From: Bacteroidales bacterium
Lineage (GTDB): Bacteria; Bacteroidota; Bacteroidia; Bacteroidales; UBA4181
NCBI GenBank assembly: GCA_031270985.1
Contig: JAISWR010000019.1
Coordinates: 1 to 51,142 of the forward strand
DNA length: 51,142 nt
Direction of reading: 5' to 3'
The translations under genes and the position numbers were made by a program. Below, piece after piece: positions 9,301-17,894 of this stretch. The stretch's first letter is position 1, and every line of letters begins with the position of its first letter. The notes beneath the pieces were generated by a model. It did not search any database. It was given only the letters and a program-made list of their open reading frames with translations, and was not told the origin of the DNA.

Positions 9301-10152
9301 TCGGACTTTGCACGACACATGGCATGGCAGATTACCGGAGATAAAACCTGTTTGGAAAAATATTATGCCGAACAGATTATCTCTGCACGGTTGCGGAACT
9401 ACATCAATACCGAAGGAAGTATCTGGACGGATCGCCTGTCGTTCTCGTCCGACATGCTTCAACGGTCGCGCATGGGCGGAACAGCCAATTCACGCAACCA
9501 GATTTACCCGGGCAACACCGTCAGTTGGCGTTTTAAAGACGGTGAAACGGCAGAGCAAGTTGCCATCCTTCTCCCTTTTGCCACACAAAAAGAATTTGAA
9601 GTGGAATTTTTCAACACCGCATCAACACCCGTTGAAGCGTACATGAAAGGAGCAGACGTAATAGGTGGACAATGGCAACTGTCATACGGCACGGACACCA
9701 ACGGAGACGGGCGACTGGATAAAACAACTTCCACGCGAAAAGTAACTTTCGGACGCAACGAAACGGTAATGCTGACCATCCCGCCGCAACAGCACATCAT
9801 GGTGAAAATGAAGTTATCCGGTAAAGGCGAATGGTTGAACCGGCGTCCCGACCTTGCCATAGGAGCGGAAGACGTCAGGATAAACGGCAACCGAGTGACG
9901 GTGACGGTACACAGTCTGGGAAATGCCGCCGCACCTGCTACGGAAATCGCATTGACCGACCCAGCGGGGAAAATCGTTTCGCGCTCCGTTATTCCTGCCA
10001 TAGCCGGCGTCATCAATATGAAGCCGAAACGCGCTGAAGTATCGCTCGCGCTGCCTCCCGATGCAAACGTGCACAACCTGTTTGTGCTGATAGATCCGCA
10101 AAACAAACTGAAAGAAATATTAAAAACCAACAACCGGCAAGCCATACAATAA
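6337..10152 (+). CDS. Large secreted LamG/helical-toroid/CARDB protein
   Basis: A 1271-residue secreted protein. The signal peptide ends near FGQD (residues 20-23). Residues about 45-235 look like a LamG/concanavalin-type carbohydrate-binding domain (WTHLALAWDETEGIRFYVDG, then DIDEVLIYNHAL). A middle part (about 300-660) is rich in beta strands. Residues about 690-1080 look like an alpha/alpha toroid, with GGLSDDSDFGNFLPPLALMG, repeated Trp/His-rich helices and the stretch HFRSDFF. The last hundred residues (RRPDLAIGAEDVRINGNRVT onward) resemble a CARDB adhesion domain. The architecture suits a polysaccharide lyase or glycosidase acting on a long glycan, but I recognise no catalytic motif and no named family. 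It follows the bicupin gene by 82 bases. Confidence 0.75.
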   Translation: MFPFKTVVMCLAILFSATLFGQDVGLLFQLSGEHGLKADHAAGDAVPNYLYNVAVIPDGAYGQGIRCGHTQLLSYWASGNIYAQRGTLSFFWRATPPVDETPLTLFRVSYADHSSWDMQWLRIDWNGHGFDAFVTDVNLARIRTSCTAPTPSPAKWTHLALAWDETEGIRFYVDGILAGKRDTVVVLDAALDQLGPHSRIISPYQVQSQYNYLRGGDIDEVLIYNHALTGDNIRMLSQGEEVRSSAPARNLNQDKWRDEWKLRYGWNRDGDLPPRLENKTTTIRKVQILETYDVKRWWWKANDGIRETTWPGVFNRSRIIGRTDYYILPDWDCYTVSGKEVRFNMPDEKWNYLEISGGADGTIAVTPDPQGKNGTKIFTREKRNERTFHKLERPVTGQTIVFANNVQETPIGEFDAFLIREGDAPEGVARLTYTLSARGNHNNPNIKAVREYINGRHPADEISVMLATPGYSGGRQLTRRQTEVRTSTPPTNNKLPLVHIIIPSDFRSGALGNTLTGNSDNFTYTWHNMDGGLDGIRITLPAMNVQPLENGLFPINVKVKDPIWTLRNMMDVSFSVKPNEERTVWLDLRDRILPDNKPLYLTITSAGADFNTNVLEGATIELIFKKKKEAVAEHTADRFAQVRDNHAMIVEEHPNNRRLSKYVQIENDMTDLLHADPEHERGREYWYIYNTEQPRPEMRQNDLQSSDAPLWAHLQLKYLKEFRHFVEWQIDNRQIENGEFGGGLSDDSDFGNFLPPLALMGVIPDKLERSLSLMMEAVIREGMMTNGTSTIQTDGLHTFEEGANVIGELNLLRMGDPKEVERLMEVAYALKHHITGVNPAGHRHFRSDFFSATKTAKGEWAWSFPWAGLHTIPAIQMAEFYGNAEARQLVIDIADGYLAHATVTPDGNVNVHSQISFYGDTIRTSGQDSTFPILWAAWKWTGNQKYLKPILDRGEAGLRAITSNALDLADLRQTLGKEIIANVTPENGSDFARHMAWQITGDKTCLEKYYAEQIISARLRNYINTEGSIWTDRLSFSSDMLQRSRMGGTANSRNQIYPGNTVSWRFKDGETAEQVAILLPFATQKEFEVEFFNTASTPVEAYMKGADVIGGQWQLSYGTDTNGDGRLDKTTSTRKVTFGRNETVMLTIPPQQHIMVKMKLSGKGEWLNRRPDLAIGAEDVRINGNRVTVTVHSLGNAAAPATEIALTDPAGKIVSRSVIPAIAGVINMKPKRAEVSLALPPDANVHNLFVLIDPQNKLKEILKTNNRQAIQ

Positions 10153-10228
10153 TATTCCGGACAAGCGCAAGCGGCAATTTTTTTTATCTTTTTTGTCCGC
10201 CTATGGGTGAATTATGATTTTTTTCGCG

Positions 10229-10236
10229 TAAATTTG
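10229..10236 (+). promoter_or_regulatory. Promoter -7 box of the PurL-like gene
   Basis: TAAATTTG matches TAnnTTTG and lies 20 bases before the ATG at 10257. Just upstream, CGGACAA (10159-10165) and TTGTCCG (10193-10199) form a loose inverted repeat around a T-rich loop. It could act as a weak terminator for the LamG gene. Confidence 0.6.
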
Positions 10237-10256
10237 TCGTTAAAAATGGCTCAAAT

Positions 10257-12278
10257 ATGAATCCAGACAATCAACCGTCTTTTGACGGAGTGGAAGATGT
10301 GTTAATATATGCAGCCGGTGTGACAGGCAGGGAACTCACCGCTTTGGAGCGCGAAATCATCGAAAGTCTGTACCGGCGAAGGAAGGAATGTGCCGCGCGA
10401 AAAACGGTAAACACAAACGGTTGTTTGTCGCAACCGGAAACCGACGACAAGGCGGGCATCGTGGAACTGACCGAAGAATATGCCTGTACGTTCAAAGCAT
10501 CACCTGTGGGCAGCAATCCGGCGGAAACGTTCGGCAAGACGTACCGCGAACTGTTTGTGCACGGCGCTCATCCTTTAGCCTCCATGATTTCCATGTCAAT
10601 CGGCGAAACGGCAACTACGGAACAGGAAGACCTGCGCAACGCGGTGAACGAAGTGGCTACCCCCGCCAACATCTACGGTATTCCTGTGGTGGGCGGCGAT
10701 GTGTGTTTTAAAGATACGTCCGTTTTTGCCGCCGACTTGTTGTCTGTCGGCATTATTGACAAAAACACACAATTGCACCACGTTTGCAAGGGAGAAGGCA
10801 ATCATGTGTACCTGTTGGGTACGCCGGATGAAGCGCTTGATATATTCCAATGCCGCACCCATTACGAGCTGCTTTGCGATCTGTACGACGAACTGTTGCC
10901 TGTTGCCGTGCAATCCGTGTATGGTAGCGGCATACTGGGAATATGTGCCGAAATGGTTGCCGACGGCGAAAACGGCATCCTGATCATGGCGGAAACCCTG
11001 TCCGAAACACAAGATGACTACGCCGCGTTATTGCGGGAAGCGCCCGGAAAATTCATCGTTATCATTCCGGAAAACGCGCGCAACGATATGGAACAGATAT
11101 GCAGGAAATGGGACAAACAATGGCTACGAATAGGAACAGTCACTTTTGAACAGACATTATCGGTACGGCACGGCGATACTGTGCCGGTAACGCTTCCTGC
11201 AGAAGCGCTCCGGTGGTTTAATCCGCCGGCTGCTGTCGCCGGTACGGATGTGCCGATGTCCGAAACGGAACAGCAAAAATCCGTACACCTGCCCCAGCAG
11301 GACAATTGCAAAGAAATAGCGAAATCATTGCTGCAAGCGCCTAATCTGCAAGCACGACAATGGTTCTTCAACCGTTTTGATAGCACTGTGGGCATCAATA
11401 ACCTTTCCACCAATTTCATATCCGACACCTCTGTGGTACAAATCAAGGGAACGCGGCATGGACTGGCAATATCGTTCGGGAGCATGGCCTTTTCTGTTGA
11501 GCCTTATCCGGAATCTGTCAAACTGTTGATTGCTAAAACTGTCTGCAAAACCGTCTGCTCGGGCGGCATTCCGCTGGTAGTGACGGGCTGTCTTACCTGC
11601 AACGCCAACACCCTCAAAAAGGCGGCGGAGATACGAGAACATATCGCTATGGCATGTCGGCAAATAGGGATTGCCTCGTCCGACGTCACGATGCAATGCC
11701 TGCCGGATGAACATGCCCCGCTCATCCGCCTCTCTCTGGGCAACATCGCCTTTCTGGAAGACAAGCACCAACAAATGACCATCTCTTTTAAAGGCAAAGG
11801 CGATATGATTTACCTGATAGGCAAGACAGACGACCAACTCAACGCTTCGGAATATATCCGTTTTTACCACAGCCTGAAAGACACACAACCACCTGCTATT
11901 GACATGAATAAGGAAGTAAAGTTGTTGCAAACGATACAACAGGCTGTCTCTCGGAAACTGGTGAAATCCGCGCACAGCGTATCACGGGGCGGTTTGTTCA
12001 CAACATTACTGGAATCGGCAATGGTGCGCAACTTTGGCTTCGACATTACGGTGGACAGTGAAATCCGCAAAAACGCTTTCCTCTTCGGCGAAGCCTCGTC
12101 ACGAGTGGCGGTAAGCGTAGCCACAGCCCGCGAAGCCGATTTTATCGACTTCATGATAGAACGCAACGTGCCGTTCATGACGCTGGGACACGTCACGCGT
12201 GAAGAAATCCGCATTGACGATGATTCATACGGATTTATCAGCGACTACAAACAAAAATACACCTTGCTGAACAATTAA
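10257..12278 (+). CDS. Degenerate PurL-like (AIR-synthase superfamily) protein
   Basis: A 673-residue protein built like the synthetase subunit PurL, with two AIR-synthase N/C domain pairs. Fold landmarks remain: YGIPVVGGDV (PurL has GIPTVGGEV), SGGIPLVVTGCLTCNA (PurL has GAEPLAVTDCLNFGNP) and AHSVSRGGLFTTLLESA (PurL has AHDVSDGGLAVALAESA). Key positions differ: the catalytic ETHNHPS motif is replaced by KASPVGSNP, and both Asp of DVSDGG are lost. It therefore probably does not amidate FGAR, although it may still bind a nucleotide or regulate. A promoter box stands just upstream. A 45-codon ORF and aroK follow. True purL is presumably elsewhere. Annotating it as working purL would be unsafe. 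Confidence 0.72.
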   Translation: MNPDNQPSFDGVEDVLIYAAGVTGRELTALEREIIESLYRRRKECAARKTVNTNGCLSQPETDDKAGIVELTEEYACTFKASPVGSNPAETFGKTYRELFVHGAHPLASMISMSIGETATTEQEDLRNAVNEVATPANIYGIPVVGGDVCFKDTSVFAADLLSVGIIDKNTQLHHVCKGEGNHVYLLGTPDEALDIFQCRTHYELLCDLYDELLPVAVQSVYGSGILGICAEMVADGENGILIMAETLSETQDDYAALLREAPGKFIVIIPENARNDMEQICRKWDKQWLRIGTVTFEQTLSVRHGDTVPVTLPAEALRWFNPPAAVAGTDVPMSETEQQKSVHLPQQDNCKEIAKSLLQAPNLQARQWFFNRFDSTVGINNLSTNFISDTSVVQIKGTRHGLAISFGSMAFSVEPYPESVKLLIAKTVCKTVCSGGIPLVVTGCLTCNANTLKKAAEIREHIAMACRQIGIASSDVTMQCLPDEHAPLIRLSLGNIAFLEDKHQQMTISFKGKGDMIYLIGKTDDQLNASEYIRFYHSLKDTQPPAIDMNKEVKLLQTIQQAVSRKLVKSAHSVSRGGLFTTLLESAMVRNFGFDITVDSEIRKNAFLFGEASSRVAVSVATAREADFIDFMIERNVPFMTLGHVTREEIRIDDDSYGFISDYKQKYTLLNN

Positions 12279-12283
12279 CCGCC

Positions 12284-12421
12284 ATGACAACCGAAAAAAC
12301 ATACGCACTCTCCACCTGTATAAATTTCATGGATTTTACCGGAAAAGAACGTGGTAAAACGTGTACATCGCCCTGTACCGGCAGAAGACGAAAAGCGAAA
12401 GAAGACGGTGGAGCGGAATAG
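12284..12421 (+). CDS. Small hypothetical ORF (45 codons)
   Basis: An ATG five bases after the PurL-like stop opens a 45-residue reading frame. It starts MTTEKTYALSTCINFMDFTG and ends with a very basic stretch (GRRRKAKEDGGAE). The close spacing would allow coupled translation. It has three Cys and no recognised family. It may be a small protein or a decayed remnant; the rest of the 239-base gap before aroK shows no other feature. Confidence 0.3.
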   Translation: MTTEKTYALSTCINFMDFTGKERGKTCTSPCTGRRRKAKEDGGAE

Positions 12422-12517
12422 AAAGCGCTATTATGCCGTAACCCTATTGACAAGAATATATCGCAGAGGTAAAAGATTTTTTGCTTCTACGTTGTTTTAT
12501 AATCAAACAAACGGACA

Positions 12518-13024
12518 ATGAACATATTCCTGACAGGCTTCATGGGAAGCGGAAAAACAACAATTGGTAAGCGGATGGCGAAACTTATCGGTTTTGATTT
12601 TGTAGATACCGACGAATGGATTGAACACAGGGAAGGAAAAACTGTCGCGCAGATATTCGAGGATGCGGGCGAAGAAGCGTTCCGGCGGATGGAGCATGAT
12701 GTGCTGGAGGAAATGCGGCAACGCGACTTCACGGTAGTCTCCACAGGCGGAGGAATGCCTTGTTTCGGCAACAACATGGAAATGATGCTGGCGATCGGAA
12801 AAGTGGTGTACCTGTACACGCTGCCGCAAACGCTGGTTCGACGGCTGATGCGGTCACACGTGGAACGGCCGCTGATTAAAGACAAATCTTTGGAGGAATT
12901 GCAGGAATATATTGCCGTCAAACTTGCGGAACGCGAACCGTTTTACCGAAAAGCCCATATCATCGTTTCCACCGAAAACTTTTCAATGGGACAATTGTTG
13001 CAATCGTTCAAACTAATGAAATGA
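12518..13024 (+). CDS. aroK: Shikimate kinase
   Basis: Phosphorylates shikimate with ATP, the fifth step of the chorismate (aromatic amino acid) pathway, in the cytoplasm. The 168-residue product has the P-loop GFMGSGKT at residues 7-14, the substrate-binding DTDEWIE (about 32-38), the GGGMP loop (about 77-81) and RPLIK in the lid region. Length is normal. The stop overlaps the start of the PagL-like gene by 4 bases (ATGA), an unexpected pairing of a cytoplasmic kinase and an outer membrane enzyme. Confidence 0.95.
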   Translation: MNIFLTGFMGSGKTTIGKRMAKLIGFDFVDTDEWIEHREGKTVAQIFEDAGEEAFRRMEHDVLEEMRQRDFTVVSTGGGMPCFGNNMEMMLAIGKVVYLYTLPQTLVRRLMRSHVERPLIKDKSLEELQEYIAVKLAEREPFYRKAHIIVSTENFSMGQLLQSFKLMK

Positions 13025-14292
13025 TGCCGGCAAAGCGTTTTTCCCAAGTCTTGCTGCTGATTTGCCTGTTGCAGGGCACCAAAATTTCAAATGTTGCCGC
13101 CTCCGGTAACTCCAGCATGAAAAAGGAGGATTCCGTGTCCGTCCAGCACCCGAAAAAGTTGTTTTTCAGCATCGGCAGGCAACACGGCAGCATGCTGAAC
13201 ACGTACCAAAGCGAAGTGATCAGCAATATTTACAGCGGTTCCCATTTTCGCATAGGATGGCAAACCGACGATTCCGACAAAAATCCCGACGACAACCTGT
13301 ACCGTTACCCGTACTACGGCTTCGGCTATTACGTCGGGAACATGAACAGGATAGTGCTGGGAAGCGGTGGACAAAACACGCAAAGCGGACAAAACGCACG
13401 AAGCAAATTCGGCAAGCCGCTGGCGGCATATGTTTTTTTCGGCATTCCTTTTTACCGTTCCAAATGGTATCAGGCGACGTACGACATCAGCGCCGGATTT
13501 TCCTACAATTTCAACGCCTACGATCCTGAGGAAAACCCCTACAACCTGCTGATCGGCAGCAAAAACAACGCCTACATCAGTTTTTCCGTAGGCAATACCT
13601 TTACCTTGCCCGGATATTCCACTTTTAACGCCGGTTTCAGTTTTCAACATTTTTCAAACGGTTCGTACCAAAAACCGAACAAAGGCATCAACCTCGTATC
13701 GGTGACGGCGGCGTATCAGTTCGGACTGTATGCCAACAGGGAGAAGCATTATGCACAGTTTGCCGCCATACGGTCGGAACCCGTTCTCGAATGGTATCTT
13801 TCTTTTGCCGGAGGCGTGAGGATGTTGGATACCGGCTTTGACCGCAACCACCCGCACGACGGCAAGCGATGGTTCTGCACCACCGTATCGTCCGCAGCAT
13901 TGGTCAAAACAGGCCTGCGCAGATGGATCGGCGCAGGCCTGGACTTTTTCTACTTCGACTGGGGACGCCACGTAATAGAATATCGGGCGCGACAAGAAGG
14001 TCGGGAAGCCACAACTTCGCCTTTGGATAACATGGAATGGGGCGCTTTCCTGTCACACGAAGCCGGCTACAAACGTCTCCGTATGATCATAAATTGTGGC
14101 TTTTACCTGTCCGACAGAGTGGGCGACAATCCGATTCATCCGTGGATATACGAAAGGTTGGGCATAAAGTACCACATCACCAAACGGCTGTTCGCAGGGC
14201 TGCTCGTCAAAGCACACCTCGCAAAAGCCGACTATACCGAGTGGACATTCGGATACATCCTGATAAAAGACAAACCGCTCAAAAAACGGTAA
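13021..14292 (+). CDS. PagL-like lipid A 3-O-deacylase, outer membrane
   Basis: A 423-residue exported beta-barrel protein. After a signal peptide (to about residue 27), a barrel-like pattern of alternating aromatic strands runs to the end. The motif FSFQHFSNGS at about 207-216 matches the PagL catalytic HxSN (here His210, Ser212). PagL removes an ester-linked acyl chain from lipid A in the outer membrane and changes host recognition and permeability. The protein is more than twice the length of classical PagL (about 170 residues), with about 200 further residues that look like more barrel, so a related acyloxyacyl hydrolase role is also possible. ATG at 13021 overlaps aroK; the next codon is also ATG. 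Confidence 0.7.
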   Translation: MMPAKRFSQVLLLICLLQGTKISNVAASGNSSMKKEDSVSVQHPKKLFFSIGRQHGSMLNTYQSEVISNIYSGSHFRIGWQTDDSDKNPDDNLYRYPYYGFGYYVGNMNRIVLGSGGQNTQSGQNARSKFGKPLAAYVFFGIPFYRSKWYQATYDISAGFSYNFNAYDPEENPYNLLIGSKNNAYISFSVGNTFTLPGYSTFNAGFSFQHFSNGSYQKPNKGINLVSVTAAYQFGLYANREKHYAQFAAIRSEPVLEWYLSFAGGVRMLDTGFDRNHPHDGKRWFCTTVSSAALVKTGLRRWIGAGLDFFYFDWGRHVIEYRARQEGREATTSPLDNMEWGAFLSHEAGYKRLRMIINCGFYLSDRVGDNPIHPWIYERLGIKYHITKRLFAGLLVKAHLAKADYTEWTFGYILIKDKPLKKR

Positions 14293-14321
14293 AAGCGGTT
14301 TCATGCGCGGATTTATCCATG

Positions 14322-14345
14322 CGGGTTCCGGAAAAACCGTTTTTT
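14322..14345 (+). terminator. Possible terminator after aroK/pagL-like pair
   Basis: CGGGTT (14322-14327) can pair with AACCG (14335-14339) around a 7-base loop, with one bulged G, followed by six T. It is a short, weak hairpin. Confidence 0.4.
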
Positions 14346-14428
14346 ACACAAAACTAATCTCGTATTTTTCCGACGTATTTTTTCCGAATCATCAAAAATC
14401 AATTTGTCAAAATTCCAATTAATTTTTG

Positions 14429-14436
14429 TAAATTTG
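14429..14436 (+). promoter_or_regulatory. Promoter -7 box of the DUF386/GH106 operon
   Basis: TAAATTTG matches TAnnTTTG, 31 bases before the ATG at 14468. A TTTG at 14403-14406 lies 22 bases upstream and may serve as the -33 element. Confidence 0.65.
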
Positions 14437-14467
14437 TCCCAAAATTCATTCTCAAAAACCAGATTTT

Positions 14468-15079
14468 ATGAAAAACTTATTTTCTTTAGCAATTGTTTGC
14501 GTTGTCATGACACAATGCGGTGTTTCCGATCCTTCAAAATGGACGGACGAACAGATCAACCAGTGGTTTGAAAAAGGCGAATTTCTGAACGGATGGCAGG
14601 CGCAAGCCGATGAATCCGTGAATCACCGCGAGTTTGCCATTGCTTACCACCGCAACAAAGCGGTGTGGGACAAGGCATTTGAATTTCTGAAAACCGCCGA
14701 CCTGACAACCATTCCGACAGGACGCGTGGAACTCGGCGGCAAACTGTACGCCACCGTGCAGGACTATGTCCCGAAAAACCGCAACGAAACCCAATTTGAA
14801 GTGCACATAGAACACATTGATATACAATATGTTGCTGCCGGAAAAGAAGTGATTGAGCAAACGGGGATCGCCGATTTTACAGTCACCGTGCCTTACGATA
14901 CCATAAAAGACGTTACGCGCGGCACCGTCACGAAAAGTCATGCACACACGGCGGATTCCCTGCGTTTTTTCCTCTTTTTCCCCGAAGACGCGCATCGTCC
15001 TTCTTTGAAAGTCAATGAGGAAGACACTGTTTCTTCGGTCAGGAAAATAGTAGTGAAAGTGCCCGTATCCGTTCAATAA
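14468..15079 (+). CDS. Exported YhcH/YjgK/YiaL (DUF386) family protein
   Basis: A 203-residue member of the DUF386 cupin-like family, whose studied members act on sialic acid anomers or are linked to sugar acid use. The family core is clear: GGKLYATVQDYVPK, then FEVHIEHIDIQYV with the His/Glu metal-type residues. Unlike the usual cytoplasmic members (about 150 residues) it has an N-terminal export signal with Cys17 (MTQC), probably a lipoprotein. It is 18 bases upstream of the GH106 rhamnosidase and shares its promoter, so it probably helps process a sugar that enzyme releases. Confidence 0.85.
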   Translation: MKNLFSLAIVCVVMTQCGVSDPSKWTDEQINQWFEKGEFLNGWQAQADESVNHREFAIAYHRNKAVWDKAFEFLKTADLTTIPTGRVELGGKLYATVQDYVPKNRNETQFEVHIEHIDIQYVAAGKEVIEQTGIADFTVTVPYDTIKDVTRGTVTKSHAHTADSLRFFLFFPEDAHRPSLKVNEEDTVSSVRKIVVKVPVSVQ

Positions 15080-15097
15080 TCCGTTCAACATACCGCC

Positions 15098-17872
15098 ATG
15101 AAGAATCTCACATCCCTTATTTTTGCTTTTCTTTTGCTGTCTTCGTGCGGCGAATCGCCGGATACGGCATGGGCGCCAATTCAGCCCGAAACACGCCCGG
15201 GCATGCGTTGGTGGTGGTTGGGCAGCGCCGTTGATTCGGCAGGTTTGACCGCCAACATGGAAAGCCTGCACAACGCCGGCGTAGGCGCGGTGGAAATCAC
15301 GCCCATCTACGGCATCACCGGCGCGGAACATCGCCACATCAACTATCTCTCGCCTCGCTGGATAGACATGTACAAACACGCGTCGAACGAGGGCAAGCGA
15401 CTGGACATACTGATTGATATGGCTACAGGGACGGGGTGGCCCTTCGGCGGTCCCGACGTACCTGTGGAAGATGGTGCAAGCAAGGTGATTTTCCAGAAAT
15501 ACACGGTGAAAGGCGGCACACATTTTCATCAAAAAATTGCGGCAGATGCGCCCGATCAGGCAACCATTGCCACTGTCTCCGCAGTGATGGCTTATTCCGT
15601 AACAGGCGAAAAAATAGACCTGACACATCAAACGGATGCCGACGGGATGTTGCACTGGGATGTTCCCGACGGCGAATGGACGGTGTGGACGGCGCTGAAC
15701 GGCAAGACCCTGCAAAAAGTGAAACGGGCGGCGCCGGGCGGTGAAGGACAGGTCATCAACCACCTGTCGGAGGACGCTCTGCAACGCTACCTTTCACGGT
15801 TCGACAAGGCGTTTGCCGCATATGGAGCGCCCTACCCGCACAGCTTCTTCAATGATTCGTATGAAGTGCATGGGGCGGACTGGTCGAAAAATCTGCTGGA
15901 AACATTTGAAAAACGACGCGGATACCGCTTGCAGGACTATCTCCCCGAACTGAACGGGGAAGGCGATGCGGAAATCAGTGCAAGGGTGGTGTGCGACTAC
16001 CGGCAAACCATCGGTGAACTGCTGCTGGACGAATTTACCGTCCCGTGGACAAAATGGGCGCACGAACACGGCGCTACCGTCCGTAACCAGGCGCACGGTT
16101 CGCCGGGCAACCTTATCGACTATTACGCCGCTGTGGATATTCCGGAATGTGAATCTTTCGGATTCTCCATCTTCGACATACCCGGCTTGCGCGTGGACAG
16201 CGTTATCCGCAACAGCGACACACATCCGGGCATCCTGAAATTTGCTTCGTCGGCAGCACACATCACGGGAAAACCGTTTGTGTCGTCGGAAACGTTTACC
16301 TGGCTAACGGAACATTTCCGCACCTCCCTCTCACAGATGAAGCCGGTGATGGATCAAATGTTCCTGTCGGGCATCAACCACATGTATTATCACGGAACAC
16401 CCTATTCGCCCGTCGATGCGCCATGGCCAGGATGGCTGTTCTATGCTTCCGTCAACATGAATGCCCACAATACTATTTTCAGAGATGTGCGGGGATTGAA
16501 CGACTATATCACACGAGTACAGTCGTTCCTGCAATACGGCGATCCGGACAACGACTTTCTTGTATATTTCCCGCTGTTTGACATTTGGCAGGAATTGCAA
16601 GGACAAAAAGAACGTTACTTCACCTTCTCCATCCACCGATTGATGGAACTTCTTCCAGAATTGCTCACCACGGTAAACGATATTCGCACTTATGGATTTG
16701 ATACGGATTATATCTCGGATAAATATCTGAACGAAACCTCCGTACACAACGGAAAAATTCAAACGGGCAGTGCCGCTTACAAGGCAATCATTATACCCAG
16801 TGTGAAATATATTCCGGTGGAAACGCTTGCCAAACTCGTACAGTTGGCAAAAGACGGCGCCACGGTGATTTTCACCGACCGTGTTCCTCAAGACGTGCCG
16901 GGATTGTTCCGTTTTCAAGAACGAAGAACGGAACAGAACGCGCTGTTGGAGGAAATTGCCGCTCCGCAAACGTTCAAGGCGACGGAAACAAAAGCTTTCG
17001 GGAAAGGACAACTGCTGTTCGGCAACGACTGTGCAGCATTGTTGCGATCTGTCGCCAAAGCCGAAGCGTTGTCCGCACAATACGGCGTACAGTTGCTGCG
17101 ACGGAAACACGCACAGGGACATCACTATTTCATCGCCCTGCTGCAAAACAAGCCGTTAGACGGATGGGTGCCGCTGGCGGTTGATGCACGTTCGGCAGCG
17201 CTCTACGACCCGCTTACGGGCAGTTACGGCAAAGCAAAACTCAGACGGCAGGACGGTGCCACCGAGATATATTTGCAGCTGGAGGCGGGACAGTCCGTGA
17301 TCGTGAAAACTTTTACCGACGCCGACATCAACATACCGGAATACGGGATGTATCGGAAAGGAACGCCCGTAAGCGTTACCGGAGCATGGTCATTCCGTTT
17401 TCTGGACGGATTGCCTTCCATCAGCGGCGAATACGACATGACGGACACGCCCGTATCGTGGACAGATCTTGCCTGCGACAGCGCCACCGTGTTTGCGGGA
17501 ACGGGGCGCTATTCCGTGTCTTTCTCTCTGACGGACGACGCTGACGAATGGCTGCTGGATCTGGGCAAACTGTGCGAAAGCGCTCGGGTATCCGTCAACG
17601 GGAAAGATGCAGGCATCGTGTGGGCATTGCCCTACACCGTGAAAATCGGCGCATATCTGCAAAAAGGCGAAAATCAATTGGACATCGACGTCACCAACCT
17701 GCCGGCAAACCGCATCCGGGACTACGACCGCAAAGGCATACAGTGGCGCATTTTTAAAGAAATCAACTTCGTGAATGTGAGATACCGCAACGAAAAATAC
17801 GACCACTGGAGCGTGATGCCTTCCGGACTAACTTCACCGGTACAGCTGATACCTCTGGAAGCGATGCAGTGA
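15098..17872 (+). CDS. GH106 alpha-L-rhamnosidase lipoprotein
   Basis: A 924-residue enzyme of glycoside hydrolase family 106, which releases alpha-L-rhamnose from pectins (rhamnogalacturonans) and related glycans. The N-terminus has a lipoprotein signal (LLSSC, Cys17). The family signature follows: RPGMRWWWLGSAVD, then GVGAVEITPIYG and DMATGTGWPFGGP. The C-terminus is a jelly-roll beta sandwich (RYSVSFSL...VSVNGKDAG). Length suits the family. It is the second gene of a small operon with the DUF386 protein and is followed after 22 bases by an ECF sigma factor. No SusC/SusD transporter is nearby, which is unusual for such an enzyme. Confidence 0.92.
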   Translation: MKNLTSLIFAFLLLSSCGESPDTAWAPIQPETRPGMRWWWLGSAVDSAGLTANMESLHNAGVGAVEITPIYGITGAEHRHINYLSPRWIDMYKHASNEGKRLDILIDMATGTGWPFGGPDVPVEDGASKVIFQKYTVKGGTHFHQKIAADAPDQATIATVSAVMAYSVTGEKIDLTHQTDADGMLHWDVPDGEWTVWTALNGKTLQKVKRAAPGGEGQVINHLSEDALQRYLSRFDKAFAAYGAPYPHSFFNDSYEVHGADWSKNLLETFEKRRGYRLQDYLPELNGEGDAEISARVVCDYRQTIGELLLDEFTVPWTKWAHEHGATVRNQAHGSPGNLIDYYAAVDIPECESFGFSIFDIPGLRVDSVIRNSDTHPGILKFASSAAHITGKPFVSSETFTWLTEHFRTSLSQMKPVMDQMFLSGINHMYYHGTPYSPVDAPWPGWLFYASVNMNAHNTIFRDVRGLNDYITRVQSFLQYGDPDNDFLVYFPLFDIWQELQGQKERYFTFSIHRLMELLPELLTTVNDIRTYGFDTDYISDKYLNETSVHNGKIQTGSAAYKAIIIPSVKYIPVETLAKLVQLAKDGATVIFTDRVPQDVPGLFRFQERRTEQNALLEEIAAPQTFKATETKAFGKGQLLFGNDCAALLRSVAKAEALSAQYGVQLLRRKHAQGHHYFIALLQNKPLDGWVPLAVDARSAALYDPLTGSYGKAKLRRQDGATEIYLQLEAGQSVIVKTFTDADINIPEYGMYRKGTPVSVTGAWSFRFLDGLPSISGEYDMTDTPVSWTDLACDSATVFAGTGRYSVSFSLTDDADEWLLDLGKLCESARVSVNGKDAGIVWALPYTVKIGAYLQKGENQLDIDVTNLPANRIRDYDRKGIQWRIFKEINFVNVRYRNEKYDHWSVMPSGLTSPVQLIPLEAMQ

Positions 17873-17894
17873 CCCCTCTAAAAACACTTCGTCT

